From Clostridium sp. CX1 (GTDB taxonomy: Bacteria; Bacillota; Clostridia; Clostridiales; Clostridiaceae), in contig NZ_JAODOO010000006.1 in assembly GCF_025398335.1 (NCBI RefSeq), positions 124,001 through 188,000 of the forward strand: a stretch of 64,000 nucleotides of DNA, written 5' to 3'. Shown piece after piece: positions 46,808 through 56,079 of this stretch. Numbering within the stretch: the stretch's first letter is position 1; each line of letters starts with the position of its first letter. The notes beneath the pieces were generated by a model, which was given only the letters and a program-made list of their open reading frames with translations, made no database searches and was not told where the DNA came from. Both the position numbers and the translations under genes were made by a program.

Positions 46808-47866
46808 TTAATAAACAACCTTATTTTTTCCTAAATGCTTTGCTGTGTATAGATTTTTATCAGCTTTTCTTATTATTTGCTCTAAATCTTCTTCCTTTTC
46901 CTTAAGGGCAATACCTATAGAAACAGTTACTCCGTCTTTTACATCCTTATATTGGATCACCGTTCTCTCTATAGCCCCTCTTACTTGCTCCATTCTATTA
47001 TAAACATCTATGACATTCTTAACGTCATACATATAAATTATTAATTCTTCTCCTCCATACCTAGCAACAATATCTTCTTTTCTAATATTTGACTTTACAA
47101 TTTGACTAATCCTTCTTATAACTACGTCACCATAAGGATGGCCGTATGTATCATTGCACTTCTTAAAGTTATCTATATCCAACATAACAATTGCAAAATC
47201 CTTTTCGTTGTTAGCAATCTTTTTCTGTATTATATTAAAAAAATATTTTCTATTAAATAACCCGGTTAAGCAATCCTTCTGAGAGTTTTGTTTAATCTGA
47301 TTGTATAGTCTGTTATTTTCTAGGCATATGGCAATTTGATTAGTAAGTGCTGTTAAGAGTCTAACATGATCTTGACTTAAATAGTTATAGATATTATGCT
47401 CTACGATTATTAGTCCCAAAATGTCATCTTTCATATATATAGGCATTGTAATAGAAGAGTGAATCTTTTCATTACTATCAGTACTGATACTTGCAATAGA
47501 GTTTAATAAACTAGTATTAAGATTAGCTACATTTTTGCAATTAAATACTTCTACAATCTGATGGTGCTTAGTATTACTCAAGTTTGATGCCTTCAACCTG
47601 AGCTTTCTATTTTCCACTAAATAAACGCTTGAATAAGTAACCCCTAAAATTCCTATCATTATATCATTTATCATAGCTGCTATTTCGCTATTACCTAAGC
47701 TTTTATTTATATATTCACTAATTTCTACTATAAGAGATAACATATCTAACTTTTTATCTAATTCAGTAATTTTCATGCTTTGTTTTTGAATGGTTTCTTC
47801 TGCAAGCTTCTGGTAGTTTTCATATTCATTTTTTAACTGATTATAATCTCTCAGTAATGACACCAT
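46808..47866 (-). CDS. GAF-GGDEF diguanylate cyclase
   Basis: 352 residues from the ATG at 47866 (GGGGAGAGG upstream), which is preferred over the longer frame. Coiled-coil N-terminus (about 1-50), GAF sensor (about 50-185), GGDEF domain (about 195-352): DCLTGLFNRKYF, MLDIDNFKKCNDTYGHPYGD, and active site GGEEL. RKED five residues before it is the RxxD inhibitory I-site. It should make cyclic di-GMP from two GTP, with product inhibition. Cytoplasmic, no membrane helix. Its stop is 29 bases from the addA start; cheY and HD-GYP genes lie upstream. Confidence 0.9.
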   Translation of the reverse strand: MVSLLRDYNQLKNEYENYQKLAEETIQKQSMKITELDKKLDMLSLIVEISEYINKSLGNSEIAAMINDIMIGILGVTYSSVYLVENRKLRLKASNLSNTKHHQIVEVFNCKNVANLNTSLLNSIASISTDSNEKIHSSITMPIYMKDDILGLIIVEHNIYNYLSQDHVRLLTALTNQIAICLENNRLYNQIKQNSQKDCLTGLFNRKYFFNIIQKKIANNEKDFAIVMLDIDNFKKCNDTYGHPYGDVVIRRISQIVKSNIRKEDIVARYGGEELIIYMYDVKNVIDVYNRMEQVRGAIERTVIQYKDVKDGVTVSIGIALKEKEEDLEQIIRKADKNLYTAKHLGKNKVVY

Positions 47867-48054
47867 ATACCTCTCCCCTATATTTAAGTCATATATTAAT
47901 AACACACCTATGAATATAGATATTATTTCAATAAAATCAATTTAATGTAAATGAAATACCTTATATATAGCATAACATAATTTACTATATATTTACTATA
48001 TATTTTCCATAAAGTTATCTACAAAGTACTCCTAGAACTAGAATTTTATAATAA

Positions 48055-48114
48055 ATAAAAATAGCTTCTATTTAACAATTTAATACCAATTCATTAAACT
48101 ATTAAATAAAAGCT
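48055..48114 (-). terminator. Terminator after cheY-like gene
   Basis: Thirteen-base imperfect stem (48102-48114 with 48063-48075) followed by ATTTTTA on the minus strand. Confidence 0.75.
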
Positions 48115-48128
48115 GCTTTATTAAAAAT

Positions 48129-48488
48129 TTATCCTAAAATCTGTTTTAAAGATGCAATAACTCTCTCCTCTTCAAAGGGTTTTATTATAAAATCCTTCGC
48201 CCCTGCCTTAATTGCATTTAACACCATAGCTTGCTGCCCCATAGCACTACACATAACAATTTTGGCACTTGAATCCACTAACTTTATCTGTTCAACAGCT
48301 TCTATACCATCCATATCTGGCATTGTAATATCCATAGTCACTAAATCAGGCTTATATTGCTTGTACATCTCTACTGCTTTTTCTCCATCTTCTGCCTCTG
48401 CAACCACTTCAAAGCCATTTTTAATAAGCATATTTTTAAGCATCATTCTCATAAAAGCTGCATCATCAACAACTAATACTGTAGCCAT
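48129..48488 (-). CDS. cheY: CheY-like single-domain response regulator
   Basis: 119-residue receiver domain and nothing else. VVDDAAFMR gives the acidic pair, VTMDITMPDMDG the phosphorylated Asp (about residue 53), VMCSAM the Thr/Ser position (Ser) and KPF the Lys (about 105). This sequence type (FMRMMLKNML, MDGIEAVEQI) is that of chemotaxis CheY. It lies outside a chemotaxis operon but among MCP and c-di-GMP genes. Confidence 0.9.
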   Translation of the reverse strand: MATVLVVDDAAFMRMMLKNMLIKNGFEVVAEAEDGEKAVEMYKQYKPDLVTMDITMPDMDGIEAVEQIKLVDSSAKIVMCSAMGQQAMVLNAIKAGAKDFIIKPFEEERVIASLKQILG

Positions 48489-48719
48489 TTTTACTCCTCC
48501 TCCATTTTCCCTTTTATACTATTCATATTAATGATTCTTATATAAGTTTAAAATAATATAAATAGTTTTACCAACATCGTACCGTTTACAGAAGAATAAT
48601 ATCACATTTGGAGGATACTTTAAACCTATTTCTATAACATTTCCTTTATAATTCCAGAAAATATTTTTATTTTTAGTAGCTATCCATTCTCTTTGTCATA
48701 ATATTTAACTTATACACAT

Positions 48720-49784
48720 CTAACTCTCTCCAACAATAGAGTCTATAGTTATATTTATTGCACTTAGTAAATTTATATCATGGTATGGTATTTTCTCTCC
48801 TGTTGCTGAATTATAGCTTACCCTTACTACCGGTCTATCTGGTAATGATTTATTTTGTCTCACTACATATCCTTCCACACCATTAGAAAGTCTTACACAT
48901 ACACCTAAAGGATAAATATAAAAATTCTCCTTAAACTTAGTAACTATATCTCTATCAAACATAGTGTTAACATTGCATAATATATATTCATAAGCTTCAT
49001 TAGGCTTAAATCTACTCCTGTAACATCTATCAGCACTTATTGCTGTAAAAACATCGCACAAGCTAATTATTTTAGCATGTTGATTTATATTCCCTCCCTT
49101 TACTCCAAAGGGGTACCCTGTTCCGTCAACTTTTTCATGATGCTCTATTACACCTGCTAGAATATTGCTGTTTTTTATGCCTGCATTTTTTAGAATTCTA
49201 TAACCATAGACAGGATGTTTTTTTACCTCTTCAAACTCTTCTTTCGTAAGCCTTCCCTTTTTATTTATGATTTCTGATGGAACTACTATTTTCCCTATAT
49301 CATGCAATATAGAACTAATTCCAATTTCCTTTATAGAGGAGATTTCTAGATTTAGCATCTTTGCTAAAAATATAGACATTATTCCCGTATCAATAGAATG
49401 CACATAGGTATAGTTATCGTATTTTATTACTTCATATAAATTGGTATTTATATCCCCTTCTTCTACAATATAGCTAGTCAATTCCTCTATAATCTTTAGA
49501 GATTCTTCTATTTTAGTTCTATTTCCATCAATTATATTATGAAACATATTTGGAAGCCTTTTAAGAGTAGTTTGCTTTAGATTTTCTATATTCCTATCAT
49601 ATTTTATATCTTCTAAATCCTTGTCCTCTATATAAATGTAACAAAAACCACTCTGCTTTATTCTATTTATGTAAGATATATTTAGCCTTGTTCCTGAAGG
49701 AAGCAAAACCCTACCATAACCATCAAATAAAGTTTTGGCTAATATTTCATTACCCTTTAAGTTTCTAACTAACTCAAATCTCAT
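48720..49784 (-). CDS. HD-GYP cyclic di-GMP phosphodiesterase
   Basis: 354 residues. N-terminal region of about 110 residues without clear family, then HD-GYP domain (about 125-270): HSIDTGIMSIF, HDIGKIVVP (metal HD), KKHPVYGYRIL, EHHEKVDGTGYP (GYP motif) and LCDVFTAISADRCYR. Expected to degrade cyclic di-GMP. A C-terminal segment of about 70 residues (GVCVRLSNGVEGYVV) resembles the small beta domain seen after many HD-GYP domains. Counterpart of the GGDEF gene 1 kb downstream. Confidence 0.9.
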   Translation of the reverse strand: MRFELVRNLKGNEILAKTLFDGYGRVLLPSGTRLNISYINRIKQSGFCYIYIEDKDLEDIKYDRNIENLKQTTLKRLPNMFHNIIDGNRTKIEESLKIIEELTSYIVEEGDINTNLYEVIKYDNYTYVHSIDTGIMSIFLAKMLNLEISSIKEIGISSILHDIGKIVVPSEIINKKGRLTKEEFEEVKKHPVYGYRILKNAGIKNSNILAGVIEHHEKVDGTGYPFGVKGGNINQHAKIISLCDVFTAISADRCYRSRFKPNEAYEYILCNVNTMFDRDIVTKFKENFYIYPLGVCVRLSNGVEGYVVRQNKSLPDRPVVRVSYNSATGEKIPYHDINLLSAINITIDSIVGES

Positions 49785-49969
49785 ATAATATCCCCATTTC
49801 TAAAATATAATTAAAGAATTTATGTATTTTTCAGAATTGACTGCATATTTATATTTTAATCTATGCTTTCTGCAGATTCAATTACTTTTATAGTATTATC
49901 TTTATACTTAATAAGCTTGTTTTATTATTTTTATTTTTGCTTTATAATCTACTATAGGAGGTGTTTATT

Positions 49970-50284
49970 TTGGATATTATAATTACAGAAAAAGCACAAA
50001 ATTATTTAAGAAAGAAAAAATGCAGCACTATAATATTGGACATGACTTTAATAGGAGGAAATGCCTGTTGAAGTGGTCATGGTACAAAAACTCAGTACCT
50101 CCCTTCAGTTAGAATGGGATTAAATGATGAAGGTCTTCCTTTAGGATTTTCTGAACTACATAAGGATGATATAGATATTCTAGTATCCTTTAGATTTAAA
50201 GCGATGGATAATAGAAAGGTAATTATAGATTCAAAAAAAGTTCTTTTTTCTGAAAACTTAAAAGTTACACTTGAAGATTTATAA
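49970..50284 (+). CDS. HesB-like CC/Sec-motif small selenoprotein (in-frame TGA)
   Basis: A 104-codon gene that ORF calling misses because codon 34 is TGA (50069-50071). AGGAGG is eight bases before the TTG start. The protein begins LDIIITEKAQNYLRKKKCST, an IscA/HesB-like start, reaches GGNAC-Sec-SGHGTKTQ, and continues in frame with conserved-looking sequence to the TAA at 50282. The Cys-Sec pair matches the small proteins known as CC/Se motif family. A hairpin begins at the TGA itself: 50069-50073 pairs with 50103-50107, 50075-50076 with 50101-50102, 50081-50085 with 50095-50099, loop 50086-50094, which is where a bacterial SECIS should be. A redox or metal role is inferred. A nonsense-mutated pseudogene is the alternative. 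Confidence 0.8.
50069..50107 (+). promoter_or_regulatory. Predicted SECIS hairpin
   Basis: Starts at the UGA: 5 bp, one bulged U, 2 bp, a small internal loop, then a perfect GGUAC/GUACC helix with a nine-base apical loop that begins 15 bases after the UGA. Position and size fit bacterial SECIS elements read by SelB; the loop lacks a G in its first two positions, which many have. Confidence 0.65.
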
Positions 50285-50291
50285 CCAAGCC

Positions 50292-50335
50292 AAGGCTGCC
50301 TTATAATGCATAAATGTGTATTATAAGACAGCCTT
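50292..50335 (+). terminator. Terminator after the selenoprotein gene
   Basis: Long imperfect stem AAGGCTG..TTATAAT with ATTATAAG..CAGCCTT (50292-50307 with 50320-50335), followed by TTTCTAGTT. It separates the gene from the next chemoreceptor. Confidence 0.75.
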
Positions 50336-50433
50336 TCTAGTTATTATATGAATAATTATCCACATATGATATAATATAATAAATTTTGTAATATTTTATA
50401 TTTTAAAACATTTTATAAGAGAGGAGTAAAGAT

Positions 50434-52146
50434 ATGAGATTTTTTTTAAACCTAAAGATAAAGACAAAATTAATTGCTGCATTTATGATAGTGTCACTAT
50501 TAATTGCCCTTTCAGGAACTATTGCAATAAATAGTATGAAAAGCTTAGCCCTTAACGGACAAGATATGTATAGAAATAATCTAGTAGTTATTGATTATTT
50601 ATCTACTATTGAGAAAAACCTATTAACCATTCGTAGTAACTTCTTACTAATTGCATATGAGAAAGATAGCTCTAAAGTAAAGGAAAGAATAGATATTATA
50701 AATAAGTTATCAGAAGAAGATGATCATTTGTTAACAAAGTATCAATTCACTGATGTATCTTCTCATGAAAAGACTAAAATGGACGAATTCACCCAAGGCT
50801 TACTTACTTACAGAAACTTACGTAATAAATCTCTTAAGTTAGCAGAAGAAAATAATTATGATCAATTACTTGCATATATGCCAACGATGAATGAGGCACA
50901 AAGCAAAGTAGAGAAAGATATTAAAGAATTAATAGAGATAAATAAAAGTATTGCTAGTAGTACTAATGATAAAAATCTAAGTACATCTAGAGGTTCATCA
51001 AATGTTATGATAGGGATAACTATATTAGCCTTCCTAATATCAATTATTATAGGAATAAGTTTATCTAACTCTATATCTAATGAGTTAAATAGAGGGATGG
51101 AACTGGCCAAACAACTTGAAGCTGGAGATCTTACCGGCCAAGCCTCCGTTAAAGTTCATGATGAAATAGGTGTTCTTATTAAAGCTTTAAATGTTGCTAT
51201 TAGAAATTCTAGAAATGTTATAGAACAGGTGGTTAATGCCTCCAAGGATGTTAACATGTCTAGTACAAGGTTTATAACCTCGGTGGGGGAAATTTCTAAT
51301 AGAATGAGTATTATAGACAATTCTACTAAAGAAATTGCTAAGGCCTCTGAAGAAACCAGTGCTTCTACTGAAGAAATAAGTGCTTTCACTGAAGAAATTG
51401 AAGCTACTACAAGAGAACTTGCTAAAAAAGCTGACATAGGAAGCAATCATTCAAAAGAAATAAAAGAAAGGGCTATTCATATCCGTAGTAAAGCTTCTGA
51501 ACGCTCTAAGCTATCCGGCAACCTTTATAGAGAAAAAGAAAAGAATATATTAAAGTCTATAGAAGAGGGGAAGGTGGTTTCGGAAATAAAAAACATGGCA
51601 GATGCTATTTCAAATATTGCAGGTCAAACTAACCTTTTAGCATTAAATGCAGCAATTGAGGCTGCTCGTGCTGGTGAACAGGGAAGAGGCTTTTCTGTTG
51701 TAGCTGATGAAGTACGTAAGTTAGCTGAGCAATCTAGCGAATCAGCAGCCACCATTCAGCAAGTAGTATTGCAAGTTGAAAACTCCTTTAATAGCCTAGC
51801 TTTACATGCCTCAGATATTTTAAACTATATTGAAAATACTGTAAGTAAAGACTATGATGCCTTTGTAGATATAGGAATTCAATATGAAAAGGACGCTGAA
51901 TTATTGAATGAACTTACTCAAGACTTAGCATCCAATGTAGATGAAATATCTTCAACAATAAATACTGTTAACTATACAATTCAAACTGTATCTGCCACTG
52001 CTGAAGAAAACTCTGCAAGTTCCTCTGAAATAGCTGTAAATATAGGTGAGACCTTAAACCATATTCAACAGGTTGTCTTAATGGCTGAGAATCAGTCCAA
52101 AACCATAGAGACTCTTAACTCACTAGTTAGTAAATTCAAATTGTAA
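50434..52146 (+). CDS. Methyl-accepting chemotaxis protein (4HB sensor)
   Basis: 570 residues: TM1 (about 12-32), extracellular four-helix-bundle sensor (about 33-188, 4HB_MCP type), TM2 (about 191-210), HAMP (about 211-262), signalling domain with conserved tip [20 protein letters not shown] onward (397-435). Ligand not predictable. GAGAGGAG precedes the ATG. Alone on the plus strand between two terminators. Confidence 0.93.
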   Translation: MRFFLNLKIKTKLIAAFMIVSLLIALSGTIAINSMKSLALNGQDMYRNNLVVIDYLSTIEKNLLTIRSNFLLIAYEKDSSKVKERIDIINKLSEEDDHLLTKYQFTDVSSHEKTKMDEFTQGLLTYRNLRNKSLKLAEENNYDQLLAYMPTMNEAQSKVEKDIKELIEINKSIASSTNDKNLSTSRGSSNVMIGITILAFLISIIIGISLSNSISNELNRGMELAKQLEAGDLTGQASVKVHDEIGVLIKALNVAIRNSRNVIEQVVNASKDVNMSSTRFITSVGEISNRMSIIDNSTKEIAKASEETSASTEEISAFTEEIEATTRELAKKADIGSNHSKEIKERAIHIRSKASERSKLSGNLYREKEKNILKSIEEGKVVSEIKNMADAISNIAGQTNLLALNAAIEAARAGEQGRGFSVVADEVRKLAEQSSESAATIQQVVLQVENSFNSLALHASDILNYIENTVSKDYDAFVDIGIQYEKDAELLNELTQDLASNVDEISSTINTVNYTIQTVSATAEENSASSSEIAVNIGETLNHIQQVVLMAENQSKTIETLNSLVSKFKL

Positions 52147-52190
52147 TTTATATACAATAATTCTTAATAAAATTAGGTCCATATAATTAA

Positions 52191-52234
52191 AAAAACTTTT
52201 GATACCCAGCCTAAGCTGAATGTCAAAAGTTTTT
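52191..52234. terminator. Bidirectional terminator between MCP and cbiM-like genes
   Basis: Stem AAAAACTTTTGATA with TGTCAAAAGTTTTT (52191-52204 with 52221-52234), T-runs on both sides, between two convergent genes. Confidence 0.85.
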
Positions 52235-52241
52235 CTTTTAA

Positions 52242-53237
52242 CTATGAAACATCTTTAGCGTCACTATTAGCAGAGACTTTACGCTTTCTAGCGGAACCCA
52301 TTATCTTGAACAATATCAGGATAATAGCAACCCCTGCAATAGCAGAAATAATATATCCAATTACTTCATTACTACCATTTACACTGTAGTCAGGCATTAT
52401 TGAATTAAAGCTAAATCCATTTTCAATTCCTTTAGGAGCATATCCTATAACCTCTTTTATTTCATCAGCCCCCCACTCTCCCCAAGCGGTTCCCGTTGCT
52501 AAAAGTCCTAGAGGACATAATACTATCATTCCTATTAATAATCCATATAAAGACTTATTATTTGTACTTCTGTCTTCATATATAACCCCTGGGGACATCT
52601 TCTTAAGATAACCGTACACTCCAGCGGTAATAGCACCTTCCAACAGACCTATAAGTAAATGTGGCAATATCATAGCTGGTATAGCTACGTTTAAACCATA
52701 AGGACAATATATTGGTGCACCTGTTGAATCCTTAAAGAGAATAGGCTGTATTCCAAACATTAGAGCTGTAAAAAAAGCTGCCACAAGTATTCCTGCATAT
52801 CCACCTAGAAACGCTGCTATATATTCTCCATTATTGCTTTTCATTTTTTTCTTTACCAATTTATAAACAAAATACCCTGTAAACGGCATTGCAAAGGCTA
52901 TATTAAAACAATTTGCAGCAAAAGCTAGTATTCCTCCATCACCAAAGAATAGTGCCTGAATTAGTAGTGCTATGGTTACAGAAATAGTTGCTGCGTAAGG
53001 CCCCAAAAGTATGGCAATTAAAACTGCACCGGTAGCATGAGCTGTTGTACCTCCTGGAACTGGTACATTAAACATCATTATTAAAAACGAGAAAGCTGCA
53101 CAAACCCCTAGTATAGGCATCTTTTTTCTACTTACTTCTTCTTTTACTTTTTTAACAGCCCTGCTCCACACTGGTAACATTACCACTCCTACAGCAGCAC
53201 AGGTAGATGGACTTAAATAGTTATCTGGAATATGCAT
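52242..53237 (-). CDS. cbiM: Cobalt/nickel ECF transporter substrate component (CbiM/NikM type with NikN-like tail)
   Basis: 331 residues. The ATG at 53237 is nine bases from GGGGG and gives MHIPDNYLSPSTC, whose N-terminal Met-His forms part of the metal site, so the longer frame is rejected. Seven or so helices; PGGTTAHATGAVL and the FGDGGILAFAANCFNIA segment are CbiM signatures. The C-terminal part (about 235-325; IMPDYSVNG then a last helix) resembles the PDGLE/NikN domain, so this is a CbiMN/NikMN fusion. No cbiQ or cbiO is adjacent. Ni2+ or Co2+ cannot be told apart; the nickel enzyme in this window makes Ni2+ attractive. Confidence 0.88.
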   Translation of the reverse strand: MHIPDNYLSPSTCAAVGVVMLPVWSRAVKKVKEEVSRKKMPILGVCAAFSFLIMMFNVPVPGGTTAHATGAVLIAILLGPYAATISVTIALLIQALFFGDGGILAFAANCFNIAFAMPFTGYFVYKLVKKKMKSNNGEYIAAFLGGYAGILVAAFFTALMFGIQPILFKDSTGAPIYCPYGLNVAIPAMILPHLLIGLLEGAITAGVYGYLKKMSPGVIYEDRSTNNKSLYGLLIGMIVLCPLGLLATGTAWGEWGADEIKEVIGYAPKGIENGFSFNSIMPDYSVNGSNEVIGYIISAIAGVAIILILFKIMGSARKRKVSANSDAKDVS

Positions 53238-53350
53238 TTGTAAAAACCCCCTAAACTTATATATCATTTATGTAAAATAATAACTTTCTACATATTTATA
53301 TAAGCAACTCTCATGCCATATAATATTATAAGCTATATAAGGCTTTAACA

Positions 53351-53397
53351 TAAAAAAATTCTCAAAAGGATACAAAAATAGTACCATTTTGAGAAAA
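53351..53397 (-). terminator. Terminator after lipA
   Basis: Stem ATTTTCTCAAAATGGTAC with GTATCCTTTTGAGAAT (minus strand, about 53397-53358) followed by seven T. Confidence 0.85.
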
Positions 53398-53436
53398 TTG
53401 CTTTTTTAGTTTCATTATGAAACTTAATTTATAATA

Positions 53437-54315
53437 TTAGATTATATTCAAATCTTTATTATGTTTTTTAGTAAAGACTCTTTCTGCATTATAGGAACTT
53501 CTAACTAAGGGAGCTGAAAAAACAAACTCAAATCCCATGTCTAAAGCTATTTCTTCATATTTTTTAAATATATCTGGATGGATATATTCTATCACAGGAT
53601 GATGCTTTGATGAAGGTGCTAAATATTGTCCTATAGTTACAATATCACAATTCACCTTTCTTAAATCTTTAAGTATATTTATTACGTCTTCCTCTGTTTC
53701 ACCAAGCCCAACCATAAAGCCAGACTTAGTTAAAATAGAATTGTCCATTTTTTTCACATTATTTAAAAGATCAAGTGAGCGTTGATAAACCGCCATGGGC
53801 CTTACATTACTATATAAGGAAGCAGCTGTTTCTATATTATGGTTTATAATGTCTGGTTTTGAGCTAACTACTTTCTTTAATGCTGCTTCATCACCTTTAA
53901 AATCAGGTATCAACACTTCAATGGTTATAGCCTTACCTAGCTTCTTTATTTGTTCCACAACCTCTGCAAAATGTCCTGCTCCACCGTCTTCAATGTCGTC
54001 TCTAGTAACAGAAGTTATTACTGTATGCTTTAGATTTAACTTATCTACCGCTTGAGCAACATTAAAAGGCTCATTTTTATCTATAACTTCTGGTTTTTCC
54101 TTTGTTACGTTACAAAATGTACAATTTCGAGTACAATTTCTTCCCAGTATCATAAAAGTAGCTGTTCTCTTACTAAAACATTCAGCTCTATTTGGACAGT
54201 TTGCCTCCCTGCAAACTGTATTTAAAGAATGCTTTCTTAGTATCTCTTGGACTGTTCCTGTATTTTCTCCCCCTCTAATTTTTACCCTCAACCACTCTGG
54301 TTTCCTTTGTGCCAT
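53437..54315 (-). CDS. lipA: Lipoyl synthase LipA
   Basis: 292-residue radical SAM enzyme inserting two sulfurs into octanoyl groups on E2/H proteins. Auxiliary cluster [12 protein letters not shown] (about 34-45), radical SAM cluster [10 protein letters not shown] (about 60-69), and the C-terminal RSSYNAE with the Ser ligand of the auxiliary cluster are all present. It precedes nothing on its strand; lplA is 39 bases upstream and probably in the same operon. Confidence 0.95.
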   Translation of the reverse strand: MAQRKPEWLRVKIRGGENTGTVQEILRKHSLNTVCREANCPNRAECFSKRTATFMILGRNCTRNCTFCNVTKEKPEVIDKNEPFNVAQAVDKLNLKHTVITSVTRDDIEDGGAGHFAEVVEQIKKLGKAITIEVLIPDFKGDEAALKKVVSSKPDIINHNIETAASLYSNVRPMAVYQRSLDLLNNVKKMDNSILTKSGFMVGLGETEEDVINILKDLRKVNCDIVTIGQYLAPSSKHHPVIEYIHPDIFKKYEEIALDMGFEFVFSAPLVRSSYNAERVFTKKHNKDLNII

Positions 54316-54354
54316 TAATCTCTCCCCCTCTGTTTGATAAAATCATTATGTAAC

Positions 54355-55353
54355 TTATAAAACTACATCTGATCCCATAATTAAAGATAGTAAATTTTCT
54401 TTACTTATATTACTCATGTATCTTTCAATATCTATATTATCTAAAACTTTGTAGATATCCTCTTTTACATACTTTATACCAGTTAAGCATTCCTCTAACT
54501 CTTTTACTTCCCCTTCACTAAAAAAGTCACCAAAAAGCTTAATATCTTTTATAATTCCCTTATATACATATGTATTAGCTTGTACAATTCCTCCTAAAAA
54601 CTTCTTTTCATTAAAGTAATTAAACTTAGGGGAATGTCCATAGTTCCATTCCCAAGTTTCATACTTTTCACTAGATATTTTTCTAATTTTTTCCCATTCT
54701 TCATCACTAAATTCATATAAATTTGAGTTCTCATATTCACTCATAACAGAATCAAGCAAAAAATTCTTAAATTCTATTACAGTCATAGCCGTCTTAAGAT
54801 GTTCACTTATATTTGTAACTCTACTGGCAACAGACTTAACTGCCTTCCCCTCAAATTTTATTGGTTTTACTTTTAATGCTTGTACTAAGTTATTCATATT
54901 CGGTGAAAATAATATACTTCCATGGTGTAATGTCTTATTTTTATTACTATACTGAGCATTTCCTGAAAACTTTCTTCCCTCTATAGTTAAATCGTTTCTT
55001 CCAGATAACTCTGCTTCAATTTCAAGTTTTTTTAAGGCATTAATTACAGGAGAGGTAAACTTTCCAAAGTCTGCAAACTTATTTGCTCTATTACAAGAAA
55101 TAAAAGTGAATTGTATAATTCCGAAATCACAAAAAATAGTCCCTCCACCAGACATTCTTCTAATTACTGGTATATTTTTTTCTCTAACATAATCAAGGTT
55201 TATTTCTGACAAAGTATTTTGATTTTTACCAACTAAGATACTAGGTTCGTTTCTCCAAAGCATAAAGCAATCATCATCAAATTTATCTAGCACATATTCT
55301 TCAACAGCATGGTTAATTGCTGGATTTGTATTGTCATTCTTAATAAAAATCAT
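54355..55353 (-). CDS. lplA: Lipoate--protein ligase LplA
   Basis: 332 residues. LplA activates free lipoate with ATP and attaches it to carrier proteins. MLWRNEPSILVGKNQNTLSEI (with the conserved R/N of the lipoyl-AMP site), RRMSGGGTIFCDFG, and the catalytic Lys in RKFSGNAQYSNKN are clear, and the C-terminal accessory domain is present. The ATG at 55353 has GGGGG seven bases upstream; the in-frame extension is not needed. With lipA it gives both lipoate synthesis and salvage. Confidence 0.93.
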   Translation of the reverse strand: MIFIKNDNTNPAINHAVEEYVLDKFDDDCFMLWRNEPSILVGKNQNTLSEINLDYVREKNIPVIRRMSGGGTIFCDFGIIQFTFISCNRANKFADFGKFTSPVINALKKLEIEAELSGRNDLTIEGRKFSGNAQYSNKNKTLHHGSILFSPNMNNLVQALKVKPIKFEGKAVKSVASRVTNISEHLKTAMTVIEFKNFLLDSVMSEYENSNLYEFSDEEWEKIRKISSEKYETWEWNYGHSPKFNYFNEKKFLGGIVQANTYVYKGIIKDIKLFGDFFSEGEVKELEECLTGIKYVKEDIYKVLDNIDIERYMSNISKENLLSLIMGSDVVL

Positions 55354-55530
55354 TTTGTTCCCCCTAGTTAATAAATAAAACTTTAACAATTCCTTATATA
55401 TACATAATATACTATTATTCCGAACTTTTCAAATTAAGTGTATTTAAGAACTTTTTAGAACCTTTTTCTGTTTTACAAATATCCCCAATACATATCTGTT
55501 ATAAGAAGCTGTAGTTTTTTCAGCTGTGCT

Positions 55531-55568
55531 AAAATGCCCAGTATAGGAATTTAATCTATACTGAGCAT
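55531..55568 (-). terminator. Terminator after the 89-residue gene
   Basis: Twelve-base stem ATGCTCAGTATA with TATACTGGGCAT (55557-55568 with 55534-55545; one wobble) followed by a short T-run on the minus strand. Confidence 0.7.
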
Positions 55569-55577
55569 CTTACTGTT

Positions 55578-55847
55578 TTAGTGAATATAAGCATTCATCA
55601 CTGTAGCTACATATCCATCAGCACCTTCTCTAATAACAGCTATAATTTCCGGTGCATCTTTTGCATCTATGTGGGCACTATAGGCTTTAAGATCTGATTC
55701 ATCGTACTTTTCCTTTCTTTCGATAACTACCTCTGTTTTTCCATCATATTCGTATCCCTCATAGGCTGATCTTATTTTGTTGTATAACTCGTCATCTTTA
55801 CAATCTATTTCTTTTATAACTTCTAAAACATTCTCTATAGTTCTCAT
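55578..55847 (-). CDS. Conserved-looking hypothetical protein, 89 residues
   Basis: I do not recognise this family. The ATG at 55847 is nine bases after GGAGG and begins MRTIENVLEVIKEIDCKDDE; a longer frame without ribosome site is rejected. The protein is acidic, soluble and mixed alpha/beta in pattern, with a single Cys, ending EGADGYVATVMNAYIH. It has its own terminator; flanking genes are lplA and pepD with no link. Confidence 0.7.
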   Translation of the reverse strand: MRTIENVLEVIKEIDCKDDELYNKIRSAYEGYEYDGKTEVVIERKEKYDESDLKAYSAHIDAKDAPEIIAVIREGADGYVATVMNAYIH

Positions 55848-55989
55848 CTTATAATGCCTCCTTAAAATAGTTAACTTTATATTACTTATTATTCTCAAGG
55901 AAGTAGCTTGCAATTCTTAATTATTGAGTAAAACCTAAACATATATATTTCTAACTGGTTTTCCACTTTGGCATGATTAGAGCATATGC

Positions 55990-56058
55990 AAAAATAGGAC
56001 CAAAGATTATTAGCTAAAATATAATATATACTTAACCAATATCTTTGATCCTATTTTT
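55990..56058. terminator. Terminator after pepD
   Basis: Eighteen-base near-perfect stem AAAAATAGGACCAAAGAT with ATCTTTGATCCTATTTTT (55990-56007 with 56041-56058), 33-base loop, T-rich on both sides. Serves pepD on the minus strand. Confidence 0.75.
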
Positions 56059-56079
56059 ACTTCTTTTAGAATAAATATT

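Noticed and set aside
50069-50071. In-frame TGA as a nonsense mutation that makes the small gene a pseudogene
   Set aside because: Frame stays open and codes sensibly on both sides, the preceding codon is Cys, and a hairpin starts exactly at the TGA. A selenocysteine codon explains all of this better.
51156-51446. Antisense open frames inside the 4HB chemoreceptor (also 51187-51450)
   Set aside because: Shadow frames of a repetitive Ser/Glu-rich coding region without ribosome sites.
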